A stretch of 64,000 nucleotides of DNA from Saccharothrix obliqua (GCF_019375475.1 NZ_JAHXGQ010000014.1:62001-126000), one strand, 5' to 3'. Counted from the first letter of the stretch, positions 1-8,595 are shown. Notes: a model not told the origin generated them from the sequence alone. Made by a program: numbers and translations.

Positions 1-37
1 CGCCGCCCGGCGGTGATCGCGCGGCGGTGATAGTCTT

Positions 38-71
38 CGCGAGACCGGGTGTTTGCCACCCGGTCTTCGCG
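38..71. terminator. Hairpin upstream of HhH gene
   Basis: A near-perfect inverted repeat of about 14 bp (arms near 38-51 and 57-71, one bulged base, 5-base loop) lies before the first gene. It probably ends a transcript entering from the left of the window. There is no T-run, which is common for actinomycete terminators. The function is inferred from the structure only. Confidence 0.35.
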
Positions 72-137
72 TTGTGCGGCACCGACCGCGTGGCAGGACG
101 CGCCGGTCGTCCCGCGATCCGACGGACGAGGAGGAAC

Positions 138-356
138 ATGGCCGCCGAGGAATCGGAAGTGGAAACCGAGTTCCCGCACCGGATCGGCAGAACCGCCAAG
201 AGGGTGCTCGCCCTGGAGGGTTACACCAAGTACGAGCACCTCACGAAGACCACGGCGAAGGACCTGCTCAAGATCCACGGGATGGGGAAGAAGGGCATCA
301 CCATCCTGCGCGAGGAGCTTTCGGCCAGGGGACTCGCGTTCGCCGACGAGTCCTGA
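138..356 (+). CDS. Small helix-hairpin-helix protein (RNAP alpha-CTD-like)
   Basis: This encodes a 72-residue protein. After an acidic N-terminus it contains a helix-hairpin-helix fold in which 'IGRTAKRVLALEGY' and 'IHGMGKKGI' resemble the C-terminal domain of RNA polymerase alpha subunit or related HhH DNA-binding modules. The ATG at 138 is chosen because a strong GAGGAGGAA ribosome binding site precedes it; upstream in-frame starts lack one. Small stand-alone HhH proteins of this type are common in actinomycetes and bind DNA non-specifically or act as transcription accessories. It stands apart from the genes that follow and is probably not part of the biosynthetic cluster. Confidence 0.65.
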   Translation: MAAEESEVETEFPHRIGRTAKRVLALEGYTKYEHLTKTTAKDLLKIHGMGKKGITILREELSARGLAFADES

Positions 357-745
357 CGGGGCGGTCCGCTTCGCCCGCGGCGGTTCAGGCCGGCGGCCGG
401 TTCCGGGGCCCCGGCTGCCGGGTTGGCGGCTGGGTTCCGGGGCCGCGGCGGTGCGGGCGCCGGGACGGCGGGCCGGCCGGTGGCCGCGAAGCGGGATTCG
501 AGGCAGCGGGCCGGTGCCGAGCCGGTGGGCCGGGTGTTGGGCCGGTGGCCGCGGCGTGGGTTTCGAGGCGGCGGACCGGGTTTTGGGCCGGGGCACCGGT
601 GTCGGGTCGGCGCGCGGCCGGTCCGCGTGTCGCGGCGTGGTTTCGGAGACGTCGCTTGAGTCCTCAGGCGACTCGGGGCGGGGAGCGTCGACCAGCGGCG
701 CGGCCCGCCCCGAAGCGTTTGTCCGCCCGGGTCGTGCCGAAGCGG
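357..745. other. Intergenic stretch with imperfect direct repeat
   Basis: No credible gene is seen in these 389 bases, although several frames are open because of the high GC. The stretch holds an imperfect direct repeat of about 35 bp at roughly 475-510 and 540-574, both beginning GGCCGGTGGCCGCG. It lies between a plus-strand gene and the end of a minus-strand gene, so it should contain both transcription ends. I see no clear single terminator hairpin. Confidence 0.4.
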
Positions 746-1846
746 TCAGGCCGGTCCGTGCCCGGCCACGACGCCGCTCTCCCGCAGCAGCGGCAGGACG
801 CCCTCGCCGAACGCGTACGCCTCCTCCACGTGGGGCTGCGCCGACAGGATGAGGTGGGTCAGCCCGAGGGCGTGGTACTCGGCGATGCGCTCGGCCACCT
901 CCTCGTGGCTGCCGACCAGGGCCGTGCCGACGCCCGGCCGCACCAGGCCGTAACCCGCCCAGACGTTGGGGTGCACCTCCAACCGGTCGGTGCGCCCGCC
1001 GTGCAGCGCGGCCATCCGCCGCTGGCCCTCCGACTCGCTGGCCGCGAAGCGGCGCTGCGCCTGCGCGATCCGCTCCGGCTCCATCCCGTCCAGCAACCGG
1101 CGCGCCACCCGCCACGCCTCGGCCGAGGTGTCCCGGCTGATCACGTGGAACCGCGTGCCGAACGCCAGGTCCCGCCCCGCCTCGGCGGCGGCGCTGGTGC
1201 CCCTTGCCACGAAGTGCGTCATCGCCGCGGGCGCCTCACCCCACGCGAGCAGCACGTCGGCGTGCCGCGCCGCCACCTGCCGCGCGGCGGCGGAGGAGCC
1301 GCCGAGGAGCACCAGCGGGCGCACCGGGTGGGGGCGGGTCACCAGGCCGCCCGAGATCCGGTAGTGGTCGCCGGCGAAGTCGAACCGCTCGCCCGACCAC
1401 GCCCGGTGGAAGACCTCCAGGAACTCGCCGGTGCGCGCGTAGCGCTGGTCGTGGTCGAGCCAGTCGCCGTAGCGGCGTTGTTCGTCGGCGTCGCCACCGG
1501 TCACGATGTTGAGCTGGAGGCGACCGCCGGACACCCGCTGGAACGTCGCGGCGGCCTGCGCCGCCAGCACCGGCGACACCAGGCCGGGCCGCAGCGCGAT
1601 CATGAACCGGATGCGGCTGGTCGAGCCCGCGAGCGCCGCCGCGACCACCCACGGGTCCTCGCAGAACATGCCGAACGGCACCAGCATCCCGCTGAAGCCG
1701 AACCGGTCGGCGGCGAGCGCGACCTGGGTGAGGTAGGCGGGGTCGGGGTCGCGGCGCGCGCCGGCCGGGATCGTCCCGTCGACGCGCTTGGCGACCTCGC
1801 GGCCGTCGCCGTGCGAGGGGAGGAACCAGTGCAGTTCGAGCGTCAT
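746..1846 (-). CDS. Luciferase-like (LLM) FMN-dependent monooxygenase
   Basis: The 366-residue product looks like the SsuD/bacterial luciferase-like TIM-barrel family, which uses reduced FMN and O2. Family features include 'LHWFLPSHGDG' near the N-terminus, an 'FGMFCEDPW' segment, 'RFMIALRPGLVSP' and a conserved 'NIVTGG' followed by a tyrosine-rich 'RRYGDW' segment, as in alkanesulfonate monooxygenases. The length agrees with SsuD (about 380). The ATG at 1846 overlaps the stop of the upstream acyl-CoA dehydrogenase gene by 4 bases, so it is the last gene of a three-gene minus-strand operon. In a biosynthetic setting such enzymes perform Baeyer-Villiger or hydroxylation steps. The substrate is unknown; a simple sulfonate role is less likely given the neighbours. 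Confidence 0.75.
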   Translation of the reverse strand: MTLELHWFLPSHGDGREVAKRVDGTIPAGARRDPDPAYLTQVALAADRFGFSGMLVPFGMFCEDPWVVAAALAGSTSRIRFMIALRPGLVSPVLAAQAAATFQRVSGGRLQLNIVTGGDADEQRRYGDWLDHDQRYARTGEFLEVFHRAWSGERFDFAGDHYRISGGLVTRPHPVRPLVLLGGSSAAARQVAARHADVLLAWGEAPAAMTHFVARGTSAAAEAGRDLAFGTRFHVISRDTSAEAWRVARRLLDGMEPERIAQAQRRFAASESEGQRRMAALHGGRTDRLEVHPNVWAGYGLVRPGVGTALVGSHEEVAERIAEYHALGLTHLILSAQPHVEEAYAFGEGVLPLLRESGVVAGHGPA

Positions 1847-2838
1847 GGCGTTCCTTCCACGGTTTCCGGGCCGAGCAGCGCCGCGGCGATCGCGTCCACC
1901 GGGTCCGGTCCGGCCGCGACGCGTGCCTCCAGCCACAGCGCGCGGCGGTACCAGCGGTGCAGCGGGAACTCCCAGGTGACCCCCATCCCGCCGCAGACCT
2001 GGATCGCGGTCTCGCCGCAGCGCGCGGCCGCCCGCGCGGCCGACCACGTGGCGCAGTGCGCCGCGTCGGGCAGGTCCGGCGCGCAGGCGGCCCGGTAGAC
2101 CAGGGAGCGCGCGGCCTCCACGTCGGCGTAGCACTCCGCCAGCGCGTGCCCCACCGCCTGGAAAGCACCGATGGGGCGGCCGAACTGCACGCGGGTCCGG
2201 GCGTGCTCCGCCGCGAACTCCAGCGCACGCGTGGCGACACCGACACCCTCGGCGGCGGCCAGCAGCGCCGACCGGCGCGTGACCTCGGCGAGCACCGGCG
2301 CCGCCGCCGGCGGTCCCAGCAGCAACCGGCCGACCACGTCGGTCAGCACCAGGTCCGCCGCGGTCCGCAGCAGGTCCGGTCCCGGTCGGTCGGTCAGCGT
2401 CACGCCGGGCGCGTCCGGCCGCACGCCGAACAACGCCACGCCGTCGCCGGTGTCGGCCGCGACGACGATCTCCGCGCACGTCCGCGCGTCCACGACGGCG
2501 TTGCACCGGCCGTGCAGCCGGCCGTCCCGGACGACGCAGGAACCCGTGCCGTCAACCGACGTGACGGGACCGGGCAGCTCCGCACCGGCCGCGCGGTAGA
2601 CCGGGACGGCCCGCGTGGTGGCCCACCACGGCGCGGGCAGCAGCGCGCGCCCGCTCTCCTCGGCCAGCAGCACCAGTTCCACCGCGCCGAGGTCGGGGTC
2701 CAGCCAGCCCGTGCGGACCAGCTCCGGCCACAGCTCCGCCGCGTGCTCGGCCGGCCGTGACGGCGGGCACCGGTCGTCGAGGTAACGCCGGGCCGCGGCC
2801 CGGATGTCCGCCTGGGTCGGCGTGAGCGAGAGGTCCAC
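1843..2838 (-). CDS. Acyl-CoA dehydrogenase, short partner subunit
   Basis: This 331-residue protein is an acyl-CoA dehydrogenase family member, with N-terminal helical domain, middle beta domain and a C-terminal helical region containing 'RTRVQFGRPIGAFQAVGHALA' in parts. It is shorter than the usual 380 residues and I do not see a clear catalytic glutamate in the expected C-terminal place. The adjacent gene encodes a full-length member. Paired long and short subunits forming heteromers are known from steroid side-chain degradation (FadE/ChsE type), which is the most likely arrangement here. It uses GTG at 2838; the upstream gene ends only 8 bases away and the downstream gene overlaps by 4 bases. 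Confidence 0.75.
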   Translation of the reverse strand: MDLSLTPTQADIRAAARRYLDDRCPPSRPAEHAAELWPELVRTGWLDPDLGAVELVLLAEESGRALLPAPWWATTRAVPVYRAAGAELPGPVTSVDGTGSCVVRDGRLHGRCNAVVDARTCAEIVVAADTGDGVALFGVRPDAPGVTLTDRPGPDLLRTAADLVLTDVVGRLLLGPPAAAPVLAEVTRRSALLAAAEGVGVATRALEFAAEHARTRVQFGRPIGAFQAVGHALAECYADVEAARSLVYRAACAPDLPDAAHCATWSAARAAARCGETAIQVCGGMGVTWEFPLHRWYRRALWLEARVAAGPDPVDAIAAALLGPETVEGTP

Positions 2839-2846
2839 GTGTGCTC

Positions 2847-3986
2847 CTACCGCGACCTGGGCAGCCCGAGCACCCGCTCGGCGATGACGCCGAGCAGGAC
2901 CTCCGACGTGCCGCCCTCGATGGTGTTGGTCCGCGCGCGCAGCCGTTCACGGGTCCAGTGCGCGTACCACGGGTGGTCGGCGCGGGCGGCCACGCGGCAC
3001 GCGAGCGCGGTCAGCCGCTGGTTCGCGCGCGACCAGCCGAGCTTGACCACCGTGCTCTCCGGTCCGGGCTCGCCGGTGCGCAGGAGGGTCGCCAGGGCGC
3101 GGTAGCCGGTGTGGCGCAGACCCTCCAGCTCGACGTGCAACTCCGCGAACTCCCGGCGGACCACCGGATCGCGGTCCGCGCCGAACGCGGTGATCGTCCG
3201 GCGCAGGCGTGCGTGCTGCACGGCCAGCCGCGCGGTCAGGGCGATGCCGAACGTGCCCCGCTCGTGCGCCAGGGTGGTCATCGCCACCCGCCAGCCGTCG
3301 CCGGGCGCGCCCAGCACGCTGTCCGCCGGCGTGAACACGTCACGCAGGACGATCTCGCTGAACGAGTCGTCACCGGACAGCTTGCGCAGCGGGCGCACCT
3401 CGACACCGGGCGCGCGGAGGTCGAGCAGGAAGCAGGACAGGCCGCGGTGCCGGGGCGCGTCCGGGTCGGTGCGGGCCAGCAGCAGGCAGTGGTCGGCCAG
3501 GTGCGCGTAGGACGACCACAGCTTGTGGCCGTTGAGCAGGTAGCCGCCGGGCACGGGGGTCGCGCGGGTGCGCAGCGCCGCGAGGTCCGAACCGGCCTCC
3601 GGTTCGGAGAACCCTTGGCAGAAGGTGGTTTCACCCGACAGTATGCGTGGCAGGTGGTGTGCGCGTTGTGCTTCGCTGCCGTGCGCGATGATCGACGGTC
3701 CCACCATGTTGAGCCCGATGACGTTGGCCTGGTCGGGTGCTTCGGCCAGCGCGCTCTCCTCCGCGAAGACGGCCTGGTAAGCGGGGGACAACCCGCGCCC
3801 GCCGTGCTCCACCGGCCACGTGAGCCCGGCGTACCCGGCCTCGTGCAGCGCCGCGCTCCACGCCCGCAGCTCGCCGTCCGTCCACTGTGGAGGGAGGCCG
3901 TCCGGCGCGGCGGGCACCGCCGTCCGCAGCCAGGCGCGCAGTTCCGAGCGGAACGCGCGCTCCTCGTCGCTGTCGTCCAGCCGCAT
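2847..3986 (-). CDS. Acyl-CoA dehydrogenase, full-length subunit
   Basis: The 379-residue protein has the full acyl-CoA dehydrogenase layout. The middle domain shows 'FCQGFSEPEAGSDLA' (FAD and substrate contacts) and the C-terminus shows 'TNTIEGGTSEV', the usual region near the end of the family. It should oxidise an acyl thioester to the alpha,beta-enoyl form with FAD, passing electrons to ETF. It heads a minus-strand operon with the short dehydrogenase and the luciferase-like enzyme. The ATG at 3986 is used, with a 141-bp gap to the divergent thiolase gene. The substrate is probably an acyl chain of this pathway rather than a generic fatty acid, but that is inference from context. Confidence 0.85.
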   Translation of the reverse strand: MRLDDSDEERAFRSELRAWLRTAVPAAPDGLPPQWTDGELRAWSAALHEAGYAGLTWPVEHGGRGLSPAYQAVFAEESALAEAPDQANVIGLNMVGPSIIAHGSEAQRAHHLPRILSGETTFCQGFSEPEAGSDLAALRTRATPVPGGYLLNGHKLWSSYAHLADHCLLLARTDPDAPRHRGLSCFLLDLRAPGVEVRPLRKLSGDDSFSEIVLRDVFTPADSVLGAPGDGWRVAMTTLAHERGTFGIALTARLAVQHARLRRTITAFGADRDPVVRREFAELHVELEGLRHTGYRALATLLRTGEPGPESTVVKLGWSRANQRLTALACRVAARADHPWYAHWTRERLRARTNTIEGGTSEVLLGVIAERVLGLPRSR

Positions 3987-4127
3987 GTCCGGCACGCTAG
4001 CCCAAGCAAACCCGGAAACCCCGTCCGCGCGGGAGGAACGGCAACACGGGAGAAGCACCCGTCGAGCGGGTGGTTCCCCGCACGGCAGGAGACGCGGCCC
4101 GCGATCACCGGCGGTGACCATCGCTGC
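3987..4127. promoter_or_regulatory. Divergent intergenic promoter region
   Basis: These 141 bases separate the minus-strand acyl-CoA dehydrogenase operon from the plus-strand thiolase operon and must carry both promoters. I could not assign -10/-35 elements with confidence. No inverted repeat stands out as an operator. Confidence 0.35.
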
Positions 4128-5318
4128 GTGACGACCACGGATCTGGCTGACCGCACACCGGTCATCGTGGCGGCGGCCCGGACGCCCATCGGCCGGCGCG
4201 GCGGCGGGCTGGCCGGGCTCAAGGCGGTCGAGCTGCTGCGGCACGTGCTGCTGGAGGTGATCGCCCGGGGTGGGATCGAGCCGGGCGACGTGGAGCAGGT
4301 GATCGGCGGCTGCGTCACGCAGGCGGGCGAGCAGAGCTTGAACGTCACCCGCAACGCGTGGCTGAACTCGGGGCACGACCCCGGCGTCGGCTGCACCACG
4401 GTGGACGTCTCCTGCGGTTCCGGGCAGCAGGCCAACCACCTGGTGTCGGCGTTGATCGCCGCGGGCGCCATCGACATCGGCATCGGCTGCGGCGTGGAGT
4501 CGATGAGCCGCGTGCCGATGGGCGTCAACCTGTACCAGGGTCCGGGCCACTACAAGGCCGCCGACTACCCGTGGGACGACCCGCCGCACGCGCAGTTCGG
4601 CGGCGCGGAGCGGATCGCGGGCAGGCAGGGCATCACGCGTGCCGACGCCGACGCCTTCGGCGCGCTGTCCCAGCAGCGGGCGGCGCACGCGTGGCGGGAG
4701 GGGCGGTTCGACCGCGAGGTGACGCCCGTCCAAGCGCCGGTGGTGGACGGGGACGGCGCACCGACCGGCGAGGTGCGGACGGTGTCCCGCGACGAGGGGT
4801 TGCGGGACACCGACGTGCGGGTGCTGGCCGGGCTGCGGCCGAACGTGGCGGACGGCGTGCACACGGCGGGCACGACCTCCCAGGTCTCCGACGGCGCGGC
4901 GGCGATCCTGTGGATGTCGCTGGGCCGCGCGCGGGCGCTGGGTCTGCGGCCCCGCGCCGCGCTGGCGCACCAGGTGGTCACCGGGGCCGATCCCTACTAC
5001 CTGCTGGACGGTCCGGTCGTGGCCACCGAGCGAATCCTGCGCCGGTCGGGCATGGCGATCGGGGACGTCGACCTGTTCGAGGTCAACGAGGCGTTCGCGG
5101 CCGTGGTGCTGAACTGGCAGCAGGCGCACGACGTCGACCCGGCGCGGGTCAACCCCAACGGCGGCGCGATCGCGCTCGGGCACCCGCTGGGCGCCACGGG
5201 CACCCGCCTGCTGGTCACGGCCCTGCACGAGCTGGAGCGCGCGGACGCCGGGACCGCGTTGGTCACGATGTGCTGCGGCGGTTCGCTCGGCACCGCCTCC
5301 CTGCTGCGACGACTGTAG
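4128..5318 (+). CDS. Thiolase (acetyl-CoA acetyltransferase family)
   Basis: The 396-residue protein is a thiolase. The nucleophilic cysteine is Cys96 in 'VDVSCGSGQQ', and the C-terminal motifs 'NPNGGAIALGHPLGATG' and 'MCCGGSLG' supply the catalytic His and second Cys. 'VFEVNEAFA' is represented as 'LFEVNEAFAAV'. It should condense two acyl-CoAs or cleave a 3-ketoacyl-CoA; the beta-oxidation-like neighbours favour cleavage, though a role making a starter unit is possible. The start is GTG at 4128, just after a GGCGG-type weak ribosome binding site; upstream in-frame codons overlap the divergent gene. The CoA-transferase gene follows after 8 bases. Confidence 0.9.
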   Translation: MTTTDLADRTPVIVAAARTPIGRRGGGLAGLKAVELLRHVLLEVIARGGIEPGDVEQVIGGCVTQAGEQSLNVTRNAWLNSGHDPGVGCTTVDVSCGSGQQANHLVSALIAAGAIDIGIGCGVESMSRVPMGVNLYQGPGHYKAADYPWDDPPHAQFGGAERIAGRQGITRADADAFGALSQQRAAHAWREGRFDREVTPVQAPVVDGDGAPTGEVRTVSRDEGLRDTDVRVLAGLRPNVADGVHTAGTTSQVSDGAAAILWMSLGRARALGLRPRAALAHQVVTGADPYYLLDGPVVATERILRRSGMAIGDVDLFEVNEAFAAVVLNWQQAHDVDPARVNPNGGAIALGHPLGATGTRLLVTALHELERADAGTALVTMCCGGSLGTASLLRRL

Positions 5319-5326
5319 GAAAAGCC

Positions 5327-6547
5327 TTGCTGGAGAACGAGTTCTTCGCCGAAGCACGTGACGACCGCACCGGGCCGCTGGACGGGCTGCGGGTCCTGGA
5401 CGTCACCAAGGTGTGGTCCGGCCCGCTGGCCACGTGCGTGCTCGCCGACCTCGGCGCGGACGTGATCAGCGTGGAGCTGCCGCACGGCCGCGAGGGGCAG
5501 GTGCCGCCGAACATCCCCGGCACCGAGCTGTCGTGGTTCCGCGAGACGGTGCGGCGCAACAAGCGCAGCGTCGGGCTCGACCTGCGCCTGCCCGAGGACC
5601 GGGACGTGTTCCTCCGGCTGGTGGCCACGGCGGACGTCGTGGTCGAGAACTACCGGCCGGGTGTGCTGGCGGGGTGGGGCGTCGGGTACGCGGACTGCCG
5701 TGCGGTGCGCCCGGACGTGGTGTACGTGTCGGTGTCCGGTTGGGGCCAGTACGGTCCGGACGTCGACCGGCCCGCGTACGACCCGGTGGTCCAGGCCGCC
5801 GCGGGGTGGATGCACCTCAACGGCCCGCCCGACGGCGGACCGGTGCGCGCGCCCACCTTCATCGGCGACGAGCTGGCCGGGCTGCACGCGGCCATCGGCG
5901 CGCTCGCGGCGCTCGCGCACCGGGCGCGCACCGGCGAGGGCCAGCACGTCGACGTGTCCATGGTGGACGCACTGCTGTTCGGCAGCAGCGGCTTGCCCAC
6001 GCTCGCCGCGACCGGCGCGCCACCTGCCCGGCTGGGCAACGAAACGGGTTTCGTCGTCCCGTCCAACGTCTACGAGTGCACCGACGGCCACCTGTACCTG
6101 GCCGTGGCGCTCAACAAGCAGTGGCGCGCGCTGGCCGAGGAGATCGGGCTGCCCGAGCTGGGCCGCGCGGACGGCTTCCGCACCAACGCCGAGCGGCTGG
6201 CCAACCGGGACGCCGTCAACGCCCTGGTGGCGCGGTGGTGCCGCGGTCGGACGGTCGCGGACGCGGTCGCCGCCCTGGCGGCGCGCGACCTCGTCGTCGC
6301 ACCGGTGCGCACCCTCGCCGAAGCCGTGGCGGACCCGCACGTGCGGGCGCGGGGGATGCTGCCGGAGGTCCGGCTGCGTGACGGTTCGGTGGTGCCGCTG
6401 GTCGGGCCGCCGGTGAAGTTCTCCCGGACGCCCACGGCGATCCGCCGACCCGCGCCCGCACCGGGCGCGGACACCGCGGCGGTGCTCGCCGAGCTGGACC
6501 GTCGGTCGGCAACCGATGAGAAGCCTTTGCCGACAAGGGATCTATAG
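5327..6547 (+). CDS. CaiB/BaiF family CoA-transferase
   Basis: The 406-residue product belongs to the family III CoA-transferases (CaiB/BaiF; formyl-CoA transferase, carnitine CoA-transferase, AMACR). Seen motifs include 'GPLDGLRVLDVTKVWSGPLA' in the N-terminus, 'NKRSVGLDLR', 'VVVENYRPGVLAGWG' and 'GEGQHVDVSMVDALL', where the aspartate of the last segment matches the usual catalytic region. The start is taken as TTG at 5327 because GTAGGAAAAG lies just before it; no nearer ATG or GTG fits. It follows the thiolase by 8 bases. The probable role is moving CoA onto a pathway acid, or racemising a 2-methyl-branched acyl-CoA, before loading or oxidation. Confidence 0.85.
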   Translation: MLENEFFAEARDDRTGPLDGLRVLDVTKVWSGPLATCVLADLGADVISVELPHGREGQVPPNIPGTELSWFRETVRRNKRSVGLDLRLPEDRDVFLRLVATADVVVENYRPGVLAGWGVGYADCRAVRPDVVYVSVSGWGQYGPDVDRPAYDPVVQAAAGWMHLNGPPDGGPVRAPTFIGDELAGLHAAIGALAALAHRARTGEGQHVDVSMVDALLFGSSGLPTLAATGAPPARLGNETGFVVPSNVYECTDGHLYLAVALNKQWRALAEEIGLPELGRADGFRTNAERLANRDAVNALVARWCRGRTVADAVAALAARDLVVAPVRTLAEAVADPHVRARGMLPEVRLRDGSVVPLVGPPVKFSRTPTAIRRPAPAPGADTAAVLAELDRRSATDEKPLPTRDL

Positions 6548-6632
6548 AGTTCCAGACGTGCGCGGGCGTCGCGCCGACCAATCCCGCCCGGTGACCGGGC
6601 ATGTCGAACCACGACTGTGCCGAGGAGACGAC

Positions 6633-7373
6633 GTGGCCGAGCAACCCCGGGTCCTGGTGACCGGAGCCTCGCGCGGAATAGGCCGTGCGGTGGCGTTGCG
6701 GCTCGCCGCCGGCGGGTACGCGGTGGCCGGTTGCCACAGCGGGCCGAGCGACGCGGCGCGGCGCACCGAAGCGGAGGTGCGGGCGCTGGGCGTGCCGTGC
6801 CACTTCGGGACGTGCGACGTGTCGGACCACCGCGCGGTGGACCGGTTCGTCCGCGAGGCGGAGGACCGGATCGGGCCGCTCGGGATGCTGGTGAACAACG
6901 CGGGCATCAGCAAGGACGACCCGCTGGTGCTGTCCACCGCGGCGGACTGGGACCGCACGCTCGCGACCAACCTCACCGGCACGCGGAACCTGTGCCGCGC
7001 CGTGGTGTTCCGGTTGCTGAAGCAACGCGGCGGGGCGGTGGTCAACATGTCGTCGGTGGCGGGCGTGCAGGGCAACGCCGGGCAGACCGCCTACGCGGCG
7101 AGCAAGGCGGGGATCATCGGGCTGAGCAAGTCGCTGGCGAAGGAGGTCGCGCCCCACGGGGTGCGGGTCAACGTCGTCGCGCCGGGTTTCATCGAGACCG
7201 ACATGACCGGCGTGCTCGGCGAGAAGCTGCGCGCCAAGGCCCTCGACCGCATCCCGCTCGCCCGCTTCGGCACACCCGAGGACGTCGCCGAACTCGTCGA
7301 GTTCCTGCTGTCCGACCGGGCTTCCTACATCACCGGCCAGGTGTTCCACGTGGACGGGGGTATCGCGCTGTGA
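6633..7373 (+). CDS. 3-oxoacyl-ACP reductase (FabG-like SDR) of type II PKS
   Basis: A 246-residue short-chain dehydrogenase with 'TGASRGIG' (residues 10-17) for NADPH, 'NNAG' at 88-91, the active-site Ser141 and the Tyr154-x3-Lys158 pair, and the family ending 'GQVFHVDGG'. It is most like FabG, so it should reduce the beta-keto group on the ACP-bound chain. The GTG at 6633 is chosen because GAGGAG lies 6 bases upstream; earlier in-frame starts would add an unrelated N-terminus. Its stop overlaps the next gene by 4 bases. With the dehydratases, ACP and ketosynthases after it, it forms a highly reducing type II PKS like those making ishigamide-, asukamycin- or skyllamycin-type acyl chains. Confidence 0.9.
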   Translation: MAEQPRVLVTGASRGIGRAVALRLAAGGYAVAGCHSGPSDAARRTEAEVRALGVPCHFGTCDVSDHRAVDRFVREAEDRIGPLGMLVNNAGISKDDPLVLSTAADWDRTLATNLTGTRNLCRAVVFRLLKQRGGAVVNMSSVAGVQGNAGQTAYAASKAGIIGLSKSLAKEVAPHGVRVNVVAPGFIETDMTGVLGEKLRAKALDRIPLARFGTPEDVAELVEFLLSDRASYITGQVFHVDGGIAL

Positions 7374-7825
7374 CCGGGCAGGGCGTCATCGGGGAGGCGT
7401 CGCCCTGGCTGGCGCCGCACCCGCCCGTCGCGGCGCGGCCGATCACCGCCGTGGACCGCTGGCGCGCCGTACCCCACGACGAGGGCCTGACGATCACCTC
7501 GCGGGTGCGCGTGGACGGCGACGAGCAGCACCTGCGCGGCCACTTCCCGAACCGCCCGGTGTTCCCCGGCGTGTTCGCGATCGAGGCCGTGTGCCAGGCG
7601 ATGGCCGCCGCCACCGCGGCCGGTGTGCCGCCACCCGAGCTGCGGGTGCTGCGTTCCGCGCGGTTCACCGCGCCGCTGCTCGGCGGTGACGAGCTGACGC
7701 TGGAGATCGCCGCGCGCCCGCACGAGGGCGGTTGGGCGGTCGTCGCGCACGGCACCCGGCGGGACGGTACGCCGGCGGTGCGCATCACCGCCGACTTCGG
7801 ACCGGGTGGTGGCCGTGATGCGTGA
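7370..7825 (+). CDS. FabZ-like dehydratase, catalytic subunit
   Basis: This 151-residue hotdog protein carries the FabZ signature 'GHFPNRPVFPGVFAIEA', with the catalytic His58 and Glu72. It should dehydrate 3-hydroxyacyl-ACP to the 2-enoyl form, giving conjugated double bonds when no enoyl reductase acts. The GTG start overlaps the ketoreductase stop (GTGA) and its stop overlaps the next gene, a second FabZ-like protein lacking the His. The two therefore probably form a heteromeric dehydratase, as described for highly reducing type II and aryl-polyene systems. Confidence 0.85.
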   Translation: MTGQGVIGEASPWLAPHPPVAARPITAVDRWRAVPHDEGLTITSRVRVDGDEQHLRGHFPNRPVFPGVFAIEAVCQAMAAATAAGVPPPELRVLRSARFTAPLLGGDELTLEIAARPHEGGWAVVAHGTRRDGTPAVRITADFGPGGGRDA

Positions 7826-8297
7826 GCACGCCGACGTCCGCGCCGCCCTGCCGCAACGCCACCCGCTGCTGCTGGTGGACCGCGTGCTGGAGCTGACGCC
7901 GGGCGAGTCGATCACGACCGTCAAGGCGATCACCGCGACCGAACCCTGCTACGCCGGACTGCCCGACGGGCCCGGCGTCTCCTACGCCTACCCGGTCTCG
8001 CTGCTGATCGAGTCGTTCGGCCAGAGCGCCGCGCTGCTGTGGCTGGCCGGTGGCGGCGACGCGCGTGACCGGGACGCGGTGCTGATGTTCGCCGGCGCGC
8101 GGGAGTACCGCGTCGAGGGCAGCGCGCACCCCGGCGACGTGGTGCGGCACGAAGTGCGGCTCGACTCCGTCATCGCCGACACGGCCATCGCGTCCGGCAC
8201 GAGCTGGGTCGGCGGGCGGCGCATCGCCACCGTCGCCACGCTCATCGCCACGCGGCGGCCGGTGTCCGGGTCGGTTCCCGGGCAGGCGTCGGGGTGA
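7818..8297 (+). CDS. FabZ-like hotdog protein lacking catalytic His
   Basis: A 159-residue protein that begins like FabZ ('LPQRHPLLLVDRVLEL') but replaces the GHFPxxPVMPG motif with 'AGLPDGPGVSYAYPVSLLIES'. The catalytic His is missing while the Glu (Glu65) remains. It is probably the partner of the preceding active FabZ-like subunit in a heteromer, shaping the tunnel or contributing the acid. The ATG at 7818 lies inside the end of the upstream gene (8-base overlap), showing translational coupling. It could instead have kept some activity through another residue; that cannot be judged from sequence alone. Confidence 0.75.
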   Translation: MREHADVRAALPQRHPLLLVDRVLELTPGESITTVKAITATEPCYAGLPDGPGVSYAYPVSLLIESFGQSAALLWLAGGGDARDRDAVLMFAGAREYRVEGSAHPGDVVRHEVRLDSVIADTAIASGTSWVGGRRIATVATLIATRRPVSGSVPGQASG

Positions 8298-8337
8298 CCG
8301 CCACAGACAGGCCATTGATCCGGGAAGGGGTTGTGTG

Positions 8338-8592
8338 ATGGCGCACGCGGAAAACCGTTTGGAAGAGCTGCGCGAGCTGGTCGCGGACGTGTTGGAGATC
8401 GAACCGGAGGAACTGACCGACACCGGTGACTTCATGGCCGACTACGAGGCGGACTCGCTGCGCGCGATCGAGATCCTGGCGCGCATCGACAAGCGCTACA
8501 AGGTCGAGATCCCGCAGGAGGAACTGCCGGGTCTGACCAACCTGAAGGCCGTCCACGACGCGCTGGCGCGGCACTCCGGCGGGCGGGGCTGA
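8338..8592 (+). CDS. Acyl carrier protein of the type II PKS
   Basis: An 84-residue acyl carrier protein. The phosphopantetheine site is Ser40 in 'YEADSLRAIEIL', and the protein is acidic and helical as expected. A GGGAAGGGG ribosome binding site precedes it; both GTG at 8335 and ATG at 8338 are possible starts and I chose the ATG. It sits between the dehydratase pair and the first ketosynthase, so it should carry the growing polyene chain. It needs a phosphopantetheinyl transferase, and none is encoded in the window. Confidence 0.9.
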   Translation: MAHAENRLEELRELVADVLEIEPEELTDTGDFMADYEADSLRAIEILARIDKRYKVEIPQEELPGLTNLKAVHDALARHSGGRG

Positions 8593-8595
8593 GCC

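Noticed and set aside
357..745. Long open frames in the first intergenic stretch
   Set aside because: They are Arg/Gly/Pro-rich shadow frames typical of non-coding very GC-rich DNA, with no ribosome binding site or domain.
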